A stretch of DNA of 64,000 nt from Gorsachius magnificus (lineage: Eukaryota; Chordata; Aves; Pelecaniformes; Ardeidae), in the NCBI GenBank assembly GCA_034008185.1, contig CM067086.1, positions 66,324,286-66,388,285 on the forward strand. Reading direction: 5' to 3'. Under the pieces are notes generated by a model. It saw only the letters and a list, made by a program, of their open reading frames with translations. It had not been told where the DNA came from and searched no databases. Numbering within the stretch: position 1 is the stretch's first letter; the number at the start of each line of letters is the position of its first letter. The position numbers were made by a program, and so were the translations under genes. This document shows positions 1-13,454 of this stretch, piece after piece.

Positions 1-1769
1 TGTGAAAGCGTCTTATGCATGTTGTGTGTCTGTCCATCTTGTCTTACTGCAGCACTTGTGATTTACAGTAACAGCAGTGATCTGGCATATCATGTTTCCA
101 ACATATTCACATCTGTATTCAACTCTGATTTTTCAGACTGCTGAAAATACCTTGGGTTTTGTAGTCTGGGAAACTTTGCTTATTGATGGATTACTTAGCT
201 GATTAAGTATAAATGAATGAAAACTGACTTAGTAATAATGAGATAATCTTGTTCTATTCTCTTACTTTCTGAAAGAGTGAGGTAGAGTGATGCTATGCTG
301 CGCTTCACAGCAACAGTGATGGTGGGAGAGTGGATAAACCAACCAGAAACATGTGGAGAGGGCTGTTACTGCTCTCTGTCCCAGACAAGGCAATTCAGGG
401 TTTAATGACAGTCTGCCACTCCAAATTACGTTATGGAGCAGCAGTCATTTTACTTGTAGCATGAAAAGATGGCAAACATTTCTGCACTGAAATGCCCAGC
501 AGAGTGTCTCCCAAGTCAGTGCTCTTCTGGTACATGCACTCCTCATCCTGGAAGTCATTAGTATAAAAACCCTAATCTTTTTTTGCATCCGAGCCACGTG
601 GTATAATCCAGCCTTTCAGAAGGATAAGTCAGTATTTGTGAGCTCACTTGGATTTAATGTAAACAATAAAGGGCTAATTCAATAAAATGGCTTTGACCCA
701 TCAAAATCTACTTTCAGGAGCTGTACTGTAGGCTAGGAGCCCACATGGTGTGTTGTGCGTGCAGAAATCTTCAAACCTGCCTGTTTGTAGAATAGCTGAC
801 AATGCAGATGTACCAGCCCTAAGAAGAGCCAGTTGTTAGAGATTTTTCACCTTGATTTTTGGGGTCATATGCCTTCATTCTTAAAGACCTTGTTTGTTAA
901 ATAAGATATGACAGCTTTTCTGATTTATTCACAGCTCTTTGAAAAAACAAAGAAAGAAAAGAAAAACAAACAGAAGGACAATTAGCTGGGAGAAAAAAAG
1001 GTGATTTTTTTTTTCATTTTTTAATTTTCGTGTTTAAGATTCTTCAGAGAGTGTAGTTTTCAGGAAACTGAATATTTCTACTGATAGGTTTCCTAAAAAA
1101 AAAAATAAGTCGCAAGAATACTATTAAAGATGAAGGTATCCAAATGCATTTGTTGGCTTCTGAAAATTGAAGCTGGAGGTTTCCAAATATTTCGGCTCAC
1201 AGACTCTGAGAAGTCTCTCAGAGGAGGTGTAGACTCTTGCACAGTCAGTTTAAAACCATGGCAAATAGGCTGTCTTTTACTGTTACACTGCTGACTCCTT
1301 AAAAATTGTCTGTTGATCACAGGTTGAAAGTCAGTGACGTAAATGATTGGATATTGTGGCACAGTCAAGTTTTACCTAAGAACAGCTGCTCCTTGCTGCT
1401 TATTTACTCAAAGGGTTGTTCTTTTACCCAGGAGCAGCAGGGTTTTATAAACAGATTCATGTTGGCTTCACACATGTGAATGTACATCCATAAACCATGT
1501 ATTTTAACTATTGTGTGCAAAGGTTAACAACTCTGGTCTCTTGATCTACCTTTTGCAGTTGCTCACATTCAAGTCCTTTTTAAGCAACAGTCTTGAAAGG
1601 GTGGGCGCTAGAATGTTTTCATGGGACTCTTGGGAAGCTGATAAAGTTTGCTAGTTGATCCAATAAAGCTAAGTTTGTTGCATCAGACCACATCAGTCAG
1701 ATCAGTTTACACCCTGGTTTTTAAAGCGTGTCTTTCTTTATTTTCTTAAAGAAGTACCTGCTACCTGTA
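1..1769. other. Unassigned non-coding sequence
   Basis: This stretch is AT-rich, with many A and T runs (for example around 940-1020), and shows no repeat family or exon I recognise. The only sizeable open frame is a 91-codon minus-strand frame at 1093-1368. It has no domain, low-complexity ends and no splice or promoter context, so I treat it as chance. Confidence 0.6.
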
Positions 1770-1845
1770 CATAGGCTCTCAGGGCAGAAGGGACCACCCC
1801 ACTGATCATCTATTTCCAACCCTCTGCTTCCATAGGCCATGCGGT
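1770..1845 (-). repeat. CR1 LINE 3'-end remnant (old)
   Basis: The core 'gggcagaagggaccac', then 'actgatcatctatttccaac' and 'cataggccat', follows the reverse complement of the 3' end of old CR1 subfamilies (sense strand: a 'tagatgatcat…tggtcccttctggcc' type of ending). The copy is short, strongly 5'-truncated and diverged, with no terminal 8-bp repeats readable. It is a fossil with no coding capacity. The family is confident from the ordered motif pairs; the subfamily is not determined. Confidence 0.7.
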
Positions 1846-2039
1846 GTTTTCTGGAAGCTGGATTAAAGCGTTAAGTTAGAACTGTATCTGGTCTTGCTTA
1901 AAGGCTAAGAAGAACAAAGTCAGCCAAATCCTGTACTAAGATGTTCCAATATTTAATAATACTTATTACAAGGAGATTACTTTTTATTTTAGAGTTTAAT
2001 TCATCTGTCTCCACTCCACCCTGTCACAGGATTTTGCTA

Positions 2040-2480
2040 TACTTTTGTTAGACTGAGAAGTTCCTGGTTGTTAGCTCTCTTCTCCATGTATTAAGCTCAA
2101 TAGACTGAACTCCTTAAGCATCATACTATAAGCTTTCCTTTTCAATATCTGAATAGTTTTTGTAGCCCTCCTTTGAATACTTGAGGAATATTCCAACCTC
2201 CTTCAAAGCGTGGGTGTCATAACTAACCCACTACTCTAACAGATATCTCATCTGTGTACAGGGGCAGTGTTGCAACTCTGCTTCCACTTCATAGGCATCT
2301 TAGGTTCAAAGGAACTGGTTCTTTTGCCACAGCATCTTAAAGGTTTGTGTTTGTCCATTGCCCCTTGAATCCTTACTGTTTTCCGAGTCAATCTCCCATC
2401 CTGCTGGAAAAACCTACATTATGTTTCAATATGTATTAAAACATCCAAGTGATCCATCCATGATAATACAGCTTTTCTTT
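2040..2480 (-). repeat. Old CR1 LINE body fragment
   Basis: Several blocks occur in the same order as in antisense CR1 copies: 'gtagccctcctttgaatac', 'gtgtcataac', 'gatatctcatctgtgtacag', 'ggggcagtgttgcaactctg', 'ttgccacagcatcttaaag' and 'gttttccgagtcaatctccc'. These correspond to the region upstream of the CR1 3' end. The reading frames are destroyed by stops and indels. The nearby 1770-1845 fragment has the same orientation and may be the 3' part of the same insertion, separated by decay or later insertion. Edges are approximate. Confidence 0.6.
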
Positions 2481-5400
2481 CTATCCATTACAGACAGAGG
2501 CTTGAAAGCAGGTTATCTCACACCCTGGTGACAACTGAATAGATGCACGTTACTGCTCACTTAGATGTCTGGAAGCATTCAGGCTTCTGTGCAATCTCTG
2601 ACAACCTAACAGGTAAGTGTCTTTGCAAAAAAATCAAGTGCTCTCTCACCTTTTTACTACTTCTCCTGCTATTACAATGCAGAGGTTTTTAAGCTTAGTC
2701 TCTCTCAAACTGCAACATCTTAAAGTGCCTTTAGACATTGTCTTCTAGGTCTAGCTGTGCCAGTTTAAGATCTTATCCTCAGCTATTCTTCACCACGAGA
2801 ATGTAAAGATACTTTCTTCCCCAGCTCTGCAAAAATCAGCCAGATTAAATTAGAGTGTGCATCCACAACAGTTTTAGTCTCTCTAAACCAGAACTGCTTC
2901 AGTGTCACACTCGCCTCTGCTTTTCCTACTCCCTTCTTCCCACAAATTTTAGTAATCATCAGACTGCGTAGTGAGGCAGCTTGGAGAAGGCAAAACCATT
3001 GATAATTACTCATTTTTTCTTAGGGTTAAGCTGCAATCACATTAGGTTCCTTTTATAATTTAGGGAAAAAACTCTAGACAGTAATTCAGACTACCTAAAT
3101 TCTGATTTTCCTCCTCTCCTTTTAGGAAATCTGAGGATAAAATTATATGATACAGTTGAGTTGATCAAACATCTTGCCCTTCTGTTGAAAGAGGTAGTTC
3201 TGCTCCTCCCTACTTCCTGCTGTACAGTCCTGCCACCCTTTTTCAGCAGCAAGTCTTGTGTAACTGCACCCTAAGCCAGTTTACCATACAGACAGATGAA
3301 CACCAGACGTGGCACAAGCGAGAGAAGGCAGAAGGGTGAGCCAGCCATTTTAGTGATCATTTACTGTTAGATTGGCTTAGAGGTACCATTTGACCATGTC
3401 CTGAAATTGCTAATCTGACTGCTTCAGACTGATGTCCGCATTAGGAAGCGGCTGATCTCTTGCTGGCTGGACTATGGCTTTGTAACCTGCAGCAAAGGAG
3501 CAGTGACATATTGTTCGGCTAGATAATGCCTTGAATCAAAGTGCTATTTTCTGATTGAACCCTTGTCCAATTACATACACACTTAGGCATTTGTATCATG
3601 GATTATCCCATTTTCAACCTCCATTTACGCAGTTTGATAAGAGATTCTCAGCCTATCTTCCAGGAGGCTGTTAACCCTCTGCATGAGACTAAAACCCTGT
3701 TCTCTGTAAAAGTTGTTCCACTGCTCAACAAAAGCAGATTTCCCTCCCTTCACTGCTTACTTAATGAGCTAAACTTTCACTTACTCTTCTTTTCCTTGCT
3801 TGGAAAGTTTTCCGAGAAGATAATTTAAAAGCCCTTTTCTGCAGTCTGTCAAGAGCTCTGGGATGGTGCCTTGTGTAATGTCATGGATGTCAATGTGGAC
3901 TGTAACCAAAGTCATCCTTCCTGAACTTGGAATCTTCCATGTTCATTGTAATAATACGTTGCCTTCTTTTCTGGAAAGCTACTAGCTTTTCTCTTGTCTG
4001 TCTTTTGTCTCTTGCAGATCATCTTAATCCGTTTCCTTCGCAGAGTTCTCAGACAGGACTATCTATTGACTTTGGCAAGTTGAGGGTTGTGTCTTTGACC
4101 TCTGAAGTCTGAAGACCTCTGAAGACCCAGTGGCAATTCTCAGATGGTTCCTCCAGCTTATCCTTGCAAGGTAGTCTCTTCATATGTCTACAGTGTCAGG
4201 TACAATTAAATACACCCAGGGATAAAGATTTTGGGCTTCCTCCTTGCTGTGACATGTTTTCAGTAATTTTTGTTTTCCTGTCTATTGAGGAAAGATGTTT
4301 CTCTCAGCCAAAAAGTTTCTCCTCCACCGGAACTATTACCTTGTACTTTGTAAAGGCAAAAATACATCTCTTTTGAGGGAGGAACTGAAATTTGGCACAC
4401 CCAGTGTAGTGGCATATAGCTGATGACCCTCTGGCTGTCTGTGTTGCTGATGGGAAGCTGCACTTTGCTTTGTACTTGTACAAAAGTGCGCCTTTGCTGC
4501 ACTTTTGAGCCTCAAGCTCAACTCAAGGAATATTCTCAGAAATTCCACTGCCAGTCACTTGCTTTTCACGGTTTGTATTCCCTCAGTACCATCCTCTTGT
4601 AAAGGGTTACAAATAAACTTAGGAAATCGAAGTCAGAACCTACAGCATATCCTTGTACCTGATGCAAACTACTCAAGAATCCTAAAAGCAACCACACAAA
4701 CCTCAAAAGACCCTGAGGGTGGGCTTTACACAGTCTCTGTATGTGATACTGAGGCCAGGGGCATTGTGGAACTCAGCCTGCTGCCAGCTCAGACCAGGAC
4801 ACCTTAATTGTGACTATTTGCATGTTCACCATTAGGAGCAAGGGGTTGATAGCTTGGTTTCCAGTTGTCAGGCCCATATTCCTTTGTTTTCTGCTTTTCT
4901 CAAAGCTCTATTTGTGCCCAGATGGAGTCAAACTTGTTTAAATTACTGCCAGTCATAGAGATGAATAGCCATCAGGCTTTTTATGGGACTTCCTTACGTA
5001 GCTCCACCTTGTGCTTCAGCAAAGGAATCTTAAGAGAGGAAAGTAACTGGTCTACGTTAATTAGAGACTTCTCTTCTGCTTTTCCCAGTGACAGACTATC
5101 AGTTGGTAATTACAGTGCATCAGTAACCCCCCACTTGCCTCTGATGCTGCTGCTTGGTGAGCTAATGAGGGAGAGAGGACAAGCTGTAGTCAGAGGCTAT
5201 CCTGAGTGGTTTGAAGTGGTGTAGGGAAGCGTTTACTTCACTCTAAAAATGGAGTTTGAACTGTAAGGTTGGGGTTTGTAACAATAATACTGATAGGTGC
5301 TCTTAGGACACTGTGAATTACCTTCTCTTGCGACTTGATATTAGATATGCTACTAATGCTACATTTAACTAATACAAGCTGCAGCACATGCTTGTCTTTG

Positions 5401-8400
5401 CTTCAGAGCGGAAGGAGGTCTGTTCTCATTCTTTTTTTGTGTGCAGATGACCTGCTCCACCTCATTAGCTCTGCAGTGCTGGTTGGTGTGCTGGGAAGGA
5501 TGATCCTGAAAGATCCACCCATCTGAAAGGGATGCAGAGCGGCAGCCCTGACACGGCTGCCATCTCTACTTCCCACATGGGAATCGATTCAATGAGGGTG
5601 GAGGAACACGCAGGGGTGCAAAGGAGCAATAAGCTCCCATCTCCCTTGTAGGCACTGAGTAAAATTAATAAGGAAGTTCCAACTCAAATTTTTTTAAATC
5701 ACACACATACATATAATACTAAACCATATTCTGTAATCAACAGTTTGGGTCCTGATTTGAGTTAAATAGACCTCAGCTGGGGAGCTGACCTTACTGTCCC
5801 TATGACATTTGAAAATGCTAGCTGCTGAGGAGTTATTTTAGATGTTTTCTCAAGAACACAATGGACAGCTAGATCCTATGATCAGCCCCCTGAAGGAAGT
5901 ATAAGTAAAGTGCTGTCCCCTTTAGTTTTGTAGAATTGTAAATTTAAAAGAAGTTTGATTCTTAAAAAAAATCCTCTGTAGCTGGATGAAAAATACCCCT
6001 TTCCTAAAAGCTAATATAAATAACAATCTAACCAGTCAACTAAAATACTACACTAACATTTTATTGTAGTTCTCTGATTTACCTCAGCCCTCAAAAACTG
6101 ATATTTGAATAAAGAATAAGGTGTTGTTACAATTCAAAACACTTCAGCGAATTTTACCAGATACTGTGGTTTAAAGATATATATCATATCTCTTCTGACA
6201 CCAGTGAGATTTGAGTGTGTTCTCAAAGGCACTACAATATTTTGCTGAACAACGATGTTATAAAATAGGTCCTTAAATTAAAAATGTTTGCAATTCTTTA
6301 AAACCTAAACTAGCTCAGTGTCTTTGGTAAGTATCTGTTAAGAGTTGATTTGGGCTCACTTGGTACTGTTAAAAGGGAGAAAATGCATTTGGTAGCGATC
6401 CAGAGCACCAAGTTTCAGGGTGAAGTGAACTTCTCTTGTGTGTAAAGCAGTTGTTAAAGTCTCGGAAAGGGAGATTTGTACTGGGAATGCCGTTGGCATA
6501 GTGATAACTATCAAACTGAATGGAGTCTTGGAAAGAACAACACTTGATAACAGCTGTGTTTGCATTAAACATTTTTAGAGTTCAGTTCAGAGCAGTTCTG
6601 CACCATATATGTAGAATTTTTATGCAGAATTTGCATACAGAAAGCATGGAATGCTCTTTACTGGGTAAATTATTTGCTTCTGCTATTTATTACACTCCCC
6701 CCCCCATCCCCTGGGCACACGTGGCTGCAAGGATTTGAGTTAGTAGAGAAAACAGGTGTGCCTGGTCAGAAGAGCAAAAAGCATGTATTCAAGGGAAAAG
6801 TAGGATTTTTGTTTCCAGTGAGATGTATAACGCAGTCCTCCCTCTGGGTCCATCTAAACTGACCTTTTGGCAAGAATGAATTAAGGCATGGATACTGTGG
6901 CCCATATTTACCTCATCTAATGGAGATGCTTTAATTCTATCCTTATTAGGCAAAAGATTTAAGTACAGTCTTACGTCAGGAATGTTGTTGTACTAGGCTT
7001 ACTCTCTCCTCTGAGGAAGAGAGGTTCCTCTAGGTGGTACTTCAGGTCATCTATGCACTGAGCCATCTTCTCTCTCTTTAGAGAGACAAACAGGGAAGTT
7101 GCATGGTAAGACTGAACCGGTCCAACAGCTCACTTCAGGTGAAAGGGGCAGTCTCACTCCTTTTCCTTGCCCTTCCCAACTACATGGATCCATTTCCTCT
7201 GTTGGAGCAGCTCTCGTGCTTGTCTGACTGCATAGTAAAAGCTGAAGCAACTCACCAATCTGAAAGAAAATGACCCTTTTTCTTTGGCCAGATGGAGGAA
7301 AAACTTTCCTCTAGGCTGAGTGAATTGCATCAGGGGTCAGGGGAGTGCCAGGGAACACATAAAGAATACCGCAACATGGTGAAGGATTCTTTCCTTCCAG
7401 CAGAGCTGGAGCCCCAGAAGGTTGTCTGACATCCTGTTTCCCAAAAGGCCAAGGACCACAGCACAATACTCCACAGCCTGTGAGTCTCACCTCATGTTAT
7501 TCCTGGGTTTGGATTTGGAAATGGAAGAATTGTGGACATACAGCTTCTTTGGAGTTCTTCTGGCAGTGGTGTTTTTCCATGAGCCTCAAAACAACTGAAG
7601 GTGAAGCTCCCAGAGCTGCACAAGTCCTACCTGCCTCCCTGCTCCTAGGATAGCATAACTTGAATGCATTGGAATTTGGCTGAAACACTGCAAAAGGTAC
7701 CTTCTGGTTTGAATGACCAAAAGCATTAAGTACCTGAATTTTACATGTCGTGCTTAAGATAGCATTTCTGTCAGCAGCTGTTGTTAATACCATTTTGGGT
7801 CATCTACTCTGCAGTGATTTAGAAAGCAGGATGCAGCTACTGGCTCAGCAGCATCACTTGCAGAAGTTCAGGTGTTTTTCAGAGGTTGCTGCCTGAAACA
7901 CTGACCTAGTCCTACCTGACCTGCATAGCTCATGAAATCTGATGGAAATTCTCAAAGGTGCTGTGACTAACTGATTTCACCTGTGTCTGTGGTAAGTGTA
8001 CCATTTTTCCTTCCTTATGAGGGAGAGGTACAACTAGGAATAGCAATAGTACCAATGCTTTTGGTATTTTTGCTTTTCTAATCATGGTTTAATTTTTGAG
8101 AGTCTTTGAGCAGGAGGTTTTTTCCTTCTTCAGTCTTTCTGCAAAGAAAAAGTATCTTGGCAGTAGATTTTCTTGTAGTTTTTTTCTTGTATTGCACGAA
8201 GAGAAAATGGTGGAAGTAGGAAGATACGGTTTTGCTATGGTTGTGCCACCTATGTAAAATCTCTATCCAGGTTTTAACTCTTGGTCATTGCTTGTAGCTA
8301 TCTTAGGATTCTGGCTTTTGACTTGTGGTCCTGACAGCATTTAGCTTCCAGCAACTGAAAGGGCTGCCCATTCCCCACTCTCCACCCAGGCGCTCAGCTG

Positions 8401-9324
8401 CAGTCATGGCTCCACAGCGGAAGCAGTAGCACGGGTGATGTGGCCTAGCTATTGCCCTTGGCAGTCCGGTATAGGAAGAAGAGAGTATGAGTGGGGGAAA
8501 CAACTGATGTGAAACAGTGAGGATGCAGGAGGGTTTCAGCGAAAAAAAAAATCAGCAAAAGGCAAAAAAATCCATGCAGAATTGTGGAAAGTTCTCTCCG
8601 CACAGTGTTGCCACAGTTGGAAGAGCAGAAAACAAACACAGTACCTGTCTTCTGAACCAGAATTTTGTCTTGAACAAAACTGGTTTTTCTCATTTTAAAA
8701 CCAGTTCAACTGGAAACTATCAGAAAGCTGGGAACTAACATACATGCTAGTTCTCCTGCAGGTAGTTGGTGAGGACAATGCCGGAATGTCCAGAGGTCCT
8801 TGTGTTGATTGTGCCTGTTTCCTGTCAACTGGAGATTCAGTCCATCTTATTTCTTTAGTCTCCCTTCAATGCCACATAGAGTTGGACGTAGCAGTAGGTA
8901 CCTCTTGGGGTCTAATGTCCCTAGAGTTGAGACATTCTCTGTTCCATATTGCTGAACACTGCCATATAATCAGATTTCATTTGTGGAGCAAGAGTAAACT
9001 TACCTTCCACGTTCCTCCTTTGTATGCAACCTATAAAAGACTTCATTGTTTTAAAAGAAAGATTCTGGGGTAAGGGAGAGCTGTGCATTTCTGGAAACAT
9101 TTTTTTTATTTTTGTTCAGGCTAAGAACAGCCTTCATCTCTTAAGGCTGCATTTCAGGTCCAGGGAGGCAGCCTGTATTCCCATGGTTTGAAAGGGACAG
9201 AGTGTCTATGGGGTAGGACCTCCCCACTCTCAGTGTCCCCTTGTGCTTTCCAAGTGCTTAGCATTCCTTACAAATTACAGTCTTTTGTGGTACAGAATAC
9301 TGTGCTATTTTAACCAATTGGAGG
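2481..9324. other. Long unassigned non-coding stretch
   Basis: I see no exon, RNA gene or recognised repeat family over nearly 7 kb. Small items include an 11-bp direct repeat (gacctctgaag) at about 4098-4127, a nine-C run at 6697-6705, and a perfect 10-bp hairpin at 8678-8706. Open frames of 60-119 codons occur on both strands, for example plus 4865-5224 and plus 8744-9073, but none shows a domain, biased composition or exon boundaries. The sequence could be intron or intergenic spacer. Confidence 0.55.
8678..8706. repeat. Perfect 10-bp inverted repeat
   Basis: The arms aactggtttt (8678-8687) and aaaaccagtt (8697-8706) are exactly complementary and separated by nine bases. The local sequence has no U-run terminator context or RNA-gene boxes. 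It may be chance or the trace of a small palindromic element. Confidence 0.6.
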
Positions 9325-9356
9325 GGTGGTGGTGCTGGGGGGGGGCGGGGGGGGGG
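9325..9356 (+). repeat. G-rich tract, potential G-quadruplex
   Basis: After 'ggggtggtggtgct' comes a run of nine G (9337-9345), one C, then ten G (9347-9356). The plus strand therefore holds well over four G tracts of three or more bases within 40 bases, which meets the usual quadruplex pattern. No promoter features accompany it, so a regulatory role is not shown. Confidence 0.7.
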
Positions 9357-11805
9357 AATATAATAGGCTGAGAAGTATTTCCTTACTGGGCCAGATGGTT
9401 TGTTTAGGCTTCCATCCTGCAACTGGGTCTGAAGGCGTGGACCCTGACAGGCCCGGTGGGACTCCCTGTGAATAGAAGAGGTCTCCTCTACGACCACATC
9501 CTTAAGTGTGGCTTCACATGTAAAATCCACTGTCAGCTGTAGCACCTCCATATACTTTAACTGATTAAACAGTATAAAGGAAAGGAACTATCGGCTATAA
9601 ATCCCAGAATACTGATAGGCAACTTAGTTACTGAGCAGTAGGCAGGTGCTAGTGTTCATTTCAGGTGGCAGAATGATTATTAAATCCCAGATCACTTGAA
9701 TCCAATAGGGAATGTGAAAAGAACAAATAAGGAAATAGCTTCTGAGATGAAAACCATTTAAGTTTACACTAGAGGGACAATAAGCAAATTATTGACTTCA
9801 AGAATCCCATTTTCAGGAGGCTGTGAAAAGTGTCAGGAGAAGGGTCCAGAGATCAAAAGGAAACAAAAATGTTAACAGATCTTCCTGAGAACGAGTGTGT
9901 GACAGCGGGAGACTTGTTAGAGCCACCTAGGGTGACAGCATGGAGGGGAGAGACACATACATACTCTATAAGGTAGCCTAAAGAAATTGACCCTCCCTGC
10001 TTAAAGCAAAAAGAGCTGAGAGCTGGCAGTAAGCACCAGTAAGCTCTGGGGAACTACTAAACACCTGTATTGCATATATTGTTTTTAAGATTTGTTTTCT
10101 CAGTATAGTTTGGTTGTAAGATCAGCCGAGATTCTGTAGATCTAGGCTTTTCACGCTGACAGTGGTAGAAAATAAATAGCATCCTTGGAGCAAAGTCTTT
10201 TTAGTTAGAACAAGAGTCTGTGTACAAAAATAATCTGTGGATCAAATATTATTTTTTCTAACTTAAAGCACTGATTATCTTCAACGTTCAGTTTTTCAAA
10301 ACTACAGTGAATTCTCACAGCTTTGCCCACAATTCATGTATCCATCCATCTCTTCATCCACACAAATCCAGCCTAAACTGTAAAATTAAGGATGCACTCA
10401 GGTGAGTGACATTTGTTCAACACCTGGTGCAGTAAAGTGCAATAGGAAGGCATTACTGATTTCAGGAATCTGTCAAGAATAAATATTATTGATAATAAAT
10501 GCTGAACATGCAGCCAGCATATATGCAATAGAAAACAGCATTACCTTTGTTTCTGCTGTTCTATTTATTTCATTCATTTTCATCATACTAAGTCCTAACA
10601 AGTATAGGATTTGTTCTGAAGAAATCCCTACAGAGTTCTTTCCTTCTAGGGGAAGAGCAAGCTCCTCAATCTTAGGATAAGAACATATTAAGGGCAGGAG
10701 AAAGTAACCAGGGGGGAAAGTAGGTGGTTCCTGAAGGTATGCTGATTTGGGGGTTGAAAGAGGAAAAGAATTAGCTGGAGTCTTGTGAGAAACAAACACC
10801 CTTGGGATAATCCAAACTAATAAACCAAATCTTCTCTTTACACTCTTAAGAAATTTCTTCCTATATTCTTAATGTACCGTGTTTCCTGATACTAATGGTG
10901 TGGGTACTTTTTTCCTCAAATGTGTCATTCCCATTACACTTACTATTCAAGAAGATCTCATTTCTCCCCTTAAGGTGCAAAGGAACACAAGCAGCAAGAA
11001 ACAGTTCTGTATTTTGAAAGACTTGGAACTCCATTTTGTTGTATCCCAAGTAATTGAATAGAATAGTAAGTACGGTTTTACCTCTGACTTTTGGCAAATT
11101 TCTTGGTGTAAAATGTCCATTTAACAGCTGTGCTACCGATGTGAGCTCAAAGCTCAAAACATACGTGTGCTCTGAGCTATACCTCAGCAGTGGCTCTAAA
11201 TTCCCACCCGTCTTCAGCTGACAGACGTGTGCTAGTACAGCCAAGCGTAAAGAGCTTGGAACTGCCTCCCCATGTTTGGGCACAGTGCAGGAGAGAGACA
11301 GGATGCCAGAATTTAGAGGATGCGCTAACCAAAGCTTAAAAAACCTGTGGCTTGTGAGAATCTACTCATGGTTTCATGAAGTCTGTGGTGTAGCTGTTTT
11401 CACCTGCTAATCTGCAGAGATAAATAACTATTTTGCAGATTCCCTTTCCTCGTCTCCAGGTATGAGTAGAAAGAGTGAAAGCTCATGTAAATACAAAGTG
11501 GAGAAGAGTAGCTGGTTTCTTTAAAGGTGTGTCCCACATCTGAAAAAAACCTGAAAATCCCAGATGTAGTCCTAATATGCCAAGAGGAGGAAGGTGACTG
11601 GGGACAGGAAGAATGTTTATGCTAATAGGATCCCACCTCCTTAAGATGCTGGTCTTTTAAAGAAGGTCTGCTTCTCTGAAGAACTGTGGAGGTGGGGAAG
11701 GATTATTTTCTTTGCTATTGCAATCTGTAGGGCCCAGCCATATTACTCGGTTGGCAAGAAAACACGCTTTTAAGGACCACTTCTGTTGAACTTGATAGGA
11801 ACTGT
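9357..11805. other. Unassigned non-coding sequence
   Basis: This is mixed-composition sequence without a recognisable exon or repeat family. The longest open frame is 140 codons on the minus strand (10861-11283); it is not recognisable and overlaps unrelated frames on the plus strand. The segment near 11170-11280 may hold a very old repeat, but I could not match it to a family. Confidence 0.5.
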
Positions 11806-11845
11806 GTCACTGACTTCAGTGGGACCTGGATCAGGCCCTAATCTG
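11806..11845 (+). repeat. Ancient sauropsid palindromic repeat fragment
   Basis: The pair 'tgacttcagtggga' and 'ctggatcaggccctaat' is a signature often seen in old interspersed repeats of turtles, crocodilians and birds, where a 'cattgacttcaatgg' palindrome sits next to 'ggatcaggccc'. I recall the pattern but not a certain family name. Only about 40 bases remain here. Related copies lie at 19454-19500 and 36752-36895. Confidence 0.45.
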
Positions 11846-12699
11846 TTAAAGAAATAACAGTGACATGACTGTTTTCCCTCCTGGCCCCCTACTTTTGGCT
11901 CTTCTGCCCACCACAGTGTTTATACTTTCTCAAGCTGAGCTGGTTTGATTGCAGCAGCACAGACAGACTGTGTATGCCTCTGACCCAGGGAGCTCTTACA
12001 GCAGAGAGAAAGCATTGTGCTGCAGCTTTTCGCTCAGGCAGCTCCTCCAATTATTAAGGGAATAGCCTCAAAGAATCTAAGGAATCACAGATATTCTGGG
12101 GGAAAAAAAAATCTGTTGGCTGAAAGTGACTGTGTAGAAAAAGAAAAGAATGAACTAGCATCTTGATTCAACATGTCTGTTATATCAATCATTTATTCTG
12201 AGTGGGAAGCAAAGATATGATCTAATAGGTGCAGGATTCTTATTTCCCATTAGAAGCTGAGCATACCTTTTGTGTGAAATCAGAATATTTTTATTTTGGT
12301 TTATTCACCAAATATTTTTATAAGCTAGTTTCAATGGTAATGTGGCAAAAAACATATAGGTCATTATGTTTCAGACTACACAAATCTCTTTAAGATCTTC
12401 TAGCTCTTTTATAAGGCTTTATAGTATATATTCTCCAAAACTTTCAAGCCTTGTGCTTTCTAGCAACGTGCTAATTTTCTCCCTGTGTTGCCCAAGCTCA
12501 GGGTCATACTTTGGTGTAGGAGTAATTCTTTTCCTTTGAGAAAATGCTGGTGTATGTACAATTAATGATAGCGCAATCATCCTAAGACTTTACTTCTCTC
12601 ACATTCAACAAAAAAAGATAAATTAGAATAAAATGGCAAGTGCCATCATCTGCTCTAGAAATCAGTGGCGCACTGACAGTGATAAACAGCTGGATCGAT
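11846..12699. other. Unassigned non-coding sequence
   Basis: This part is AT-rich towards its 3' half, with no exon, RNA gene or repeat that I recognise. Confidence 0.5.
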
Positions 12700-12775
12700 A
12701 TCCACATTGACATTTAGGCATCTAACTATCCATGGATTTCACTGGGAATTCAGACACTTAATTAAGATTTAGTTT
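12700..12775. repeat. Ancient 'taggcacctaa'-type repeat fragment
   Basis: The order 'atttaggcatctaacta', 'ggatttcactgggaattca' and 'gacacttaattaa' follows the old sauropsid repeat whose core reads roughly 'ttaggcacctaa…gatttcaatggga…taggcacctaa'. The element is palindromic, so strand is not meaningful. Related copies lie at 37113-37245 and 44568-44680. I do not recall a secure family name. Confidence 0.45.
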
Positions 12776-13454
12776 GAATATCTCTGTGCACCTGGCACTA
12801 TGCCTGGTATGAAGTGTTAGCAGGGGATCAGCCCCCTCAGCTCATATGCTCAAATCTGCCACGATCCTTCTGTAGGCAAAGCCCATGTGCTCCCCAGTGA
12901 CTTCCATGGAGTCAGGAGAGCCTGGAGGCTGCTGCTGTGGAGCTCATTTTAGAATCTGAGTCTAAGTTTTATTATGAATGAGGCACTTCCCATCTTTTTT
13001 TTTGGTCTGTGTGGCGATTTCTTTGCCTCTAAGGTATCACAGAAGCAAAAGAAGTAATTGGAATAGGTTAGCAAAATAGAAAACACAAGCAAGTAATTGT
13101 TTCAGTAATCAACTTTAAAAGGCTGGGACACTGAGTTTCCTTCAAGGCTGGTTCCTTTCTCTTCCCTGGATTTAGAACCAGTTAGTGCTATCTATAGGCA
13201 GTGCAGAAAGCGTTAGGACAGTGTAAATATTCCCACTGGGACAGGTTTGGAGTGACTGGTCTTGCTCAGGAGGCAAAATTGTAGCTAATATATCCCAAGC
13301 AGGAACCAAAGAGCTCTTAATGCCAAGCCAGCCTTGCATTGACCTTGCCAAGCCATGACTTTACATCTGGTTGTATTACAAGATGTGTAAACAGACAATT
13401 GAGCTCCACCTACCAAATAGTCCAGATCAAACCAAAGAATTGACATATCCTTGT
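12776..13454. other. Unassigned non-coding sequence
   Basis: No recognised element apart from a weak 'cagtgacttccatgga' motif near 12895-12912, which may be a further worn copy of the palindromic repeat family. No exon is seen. Confidence 0.45.
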
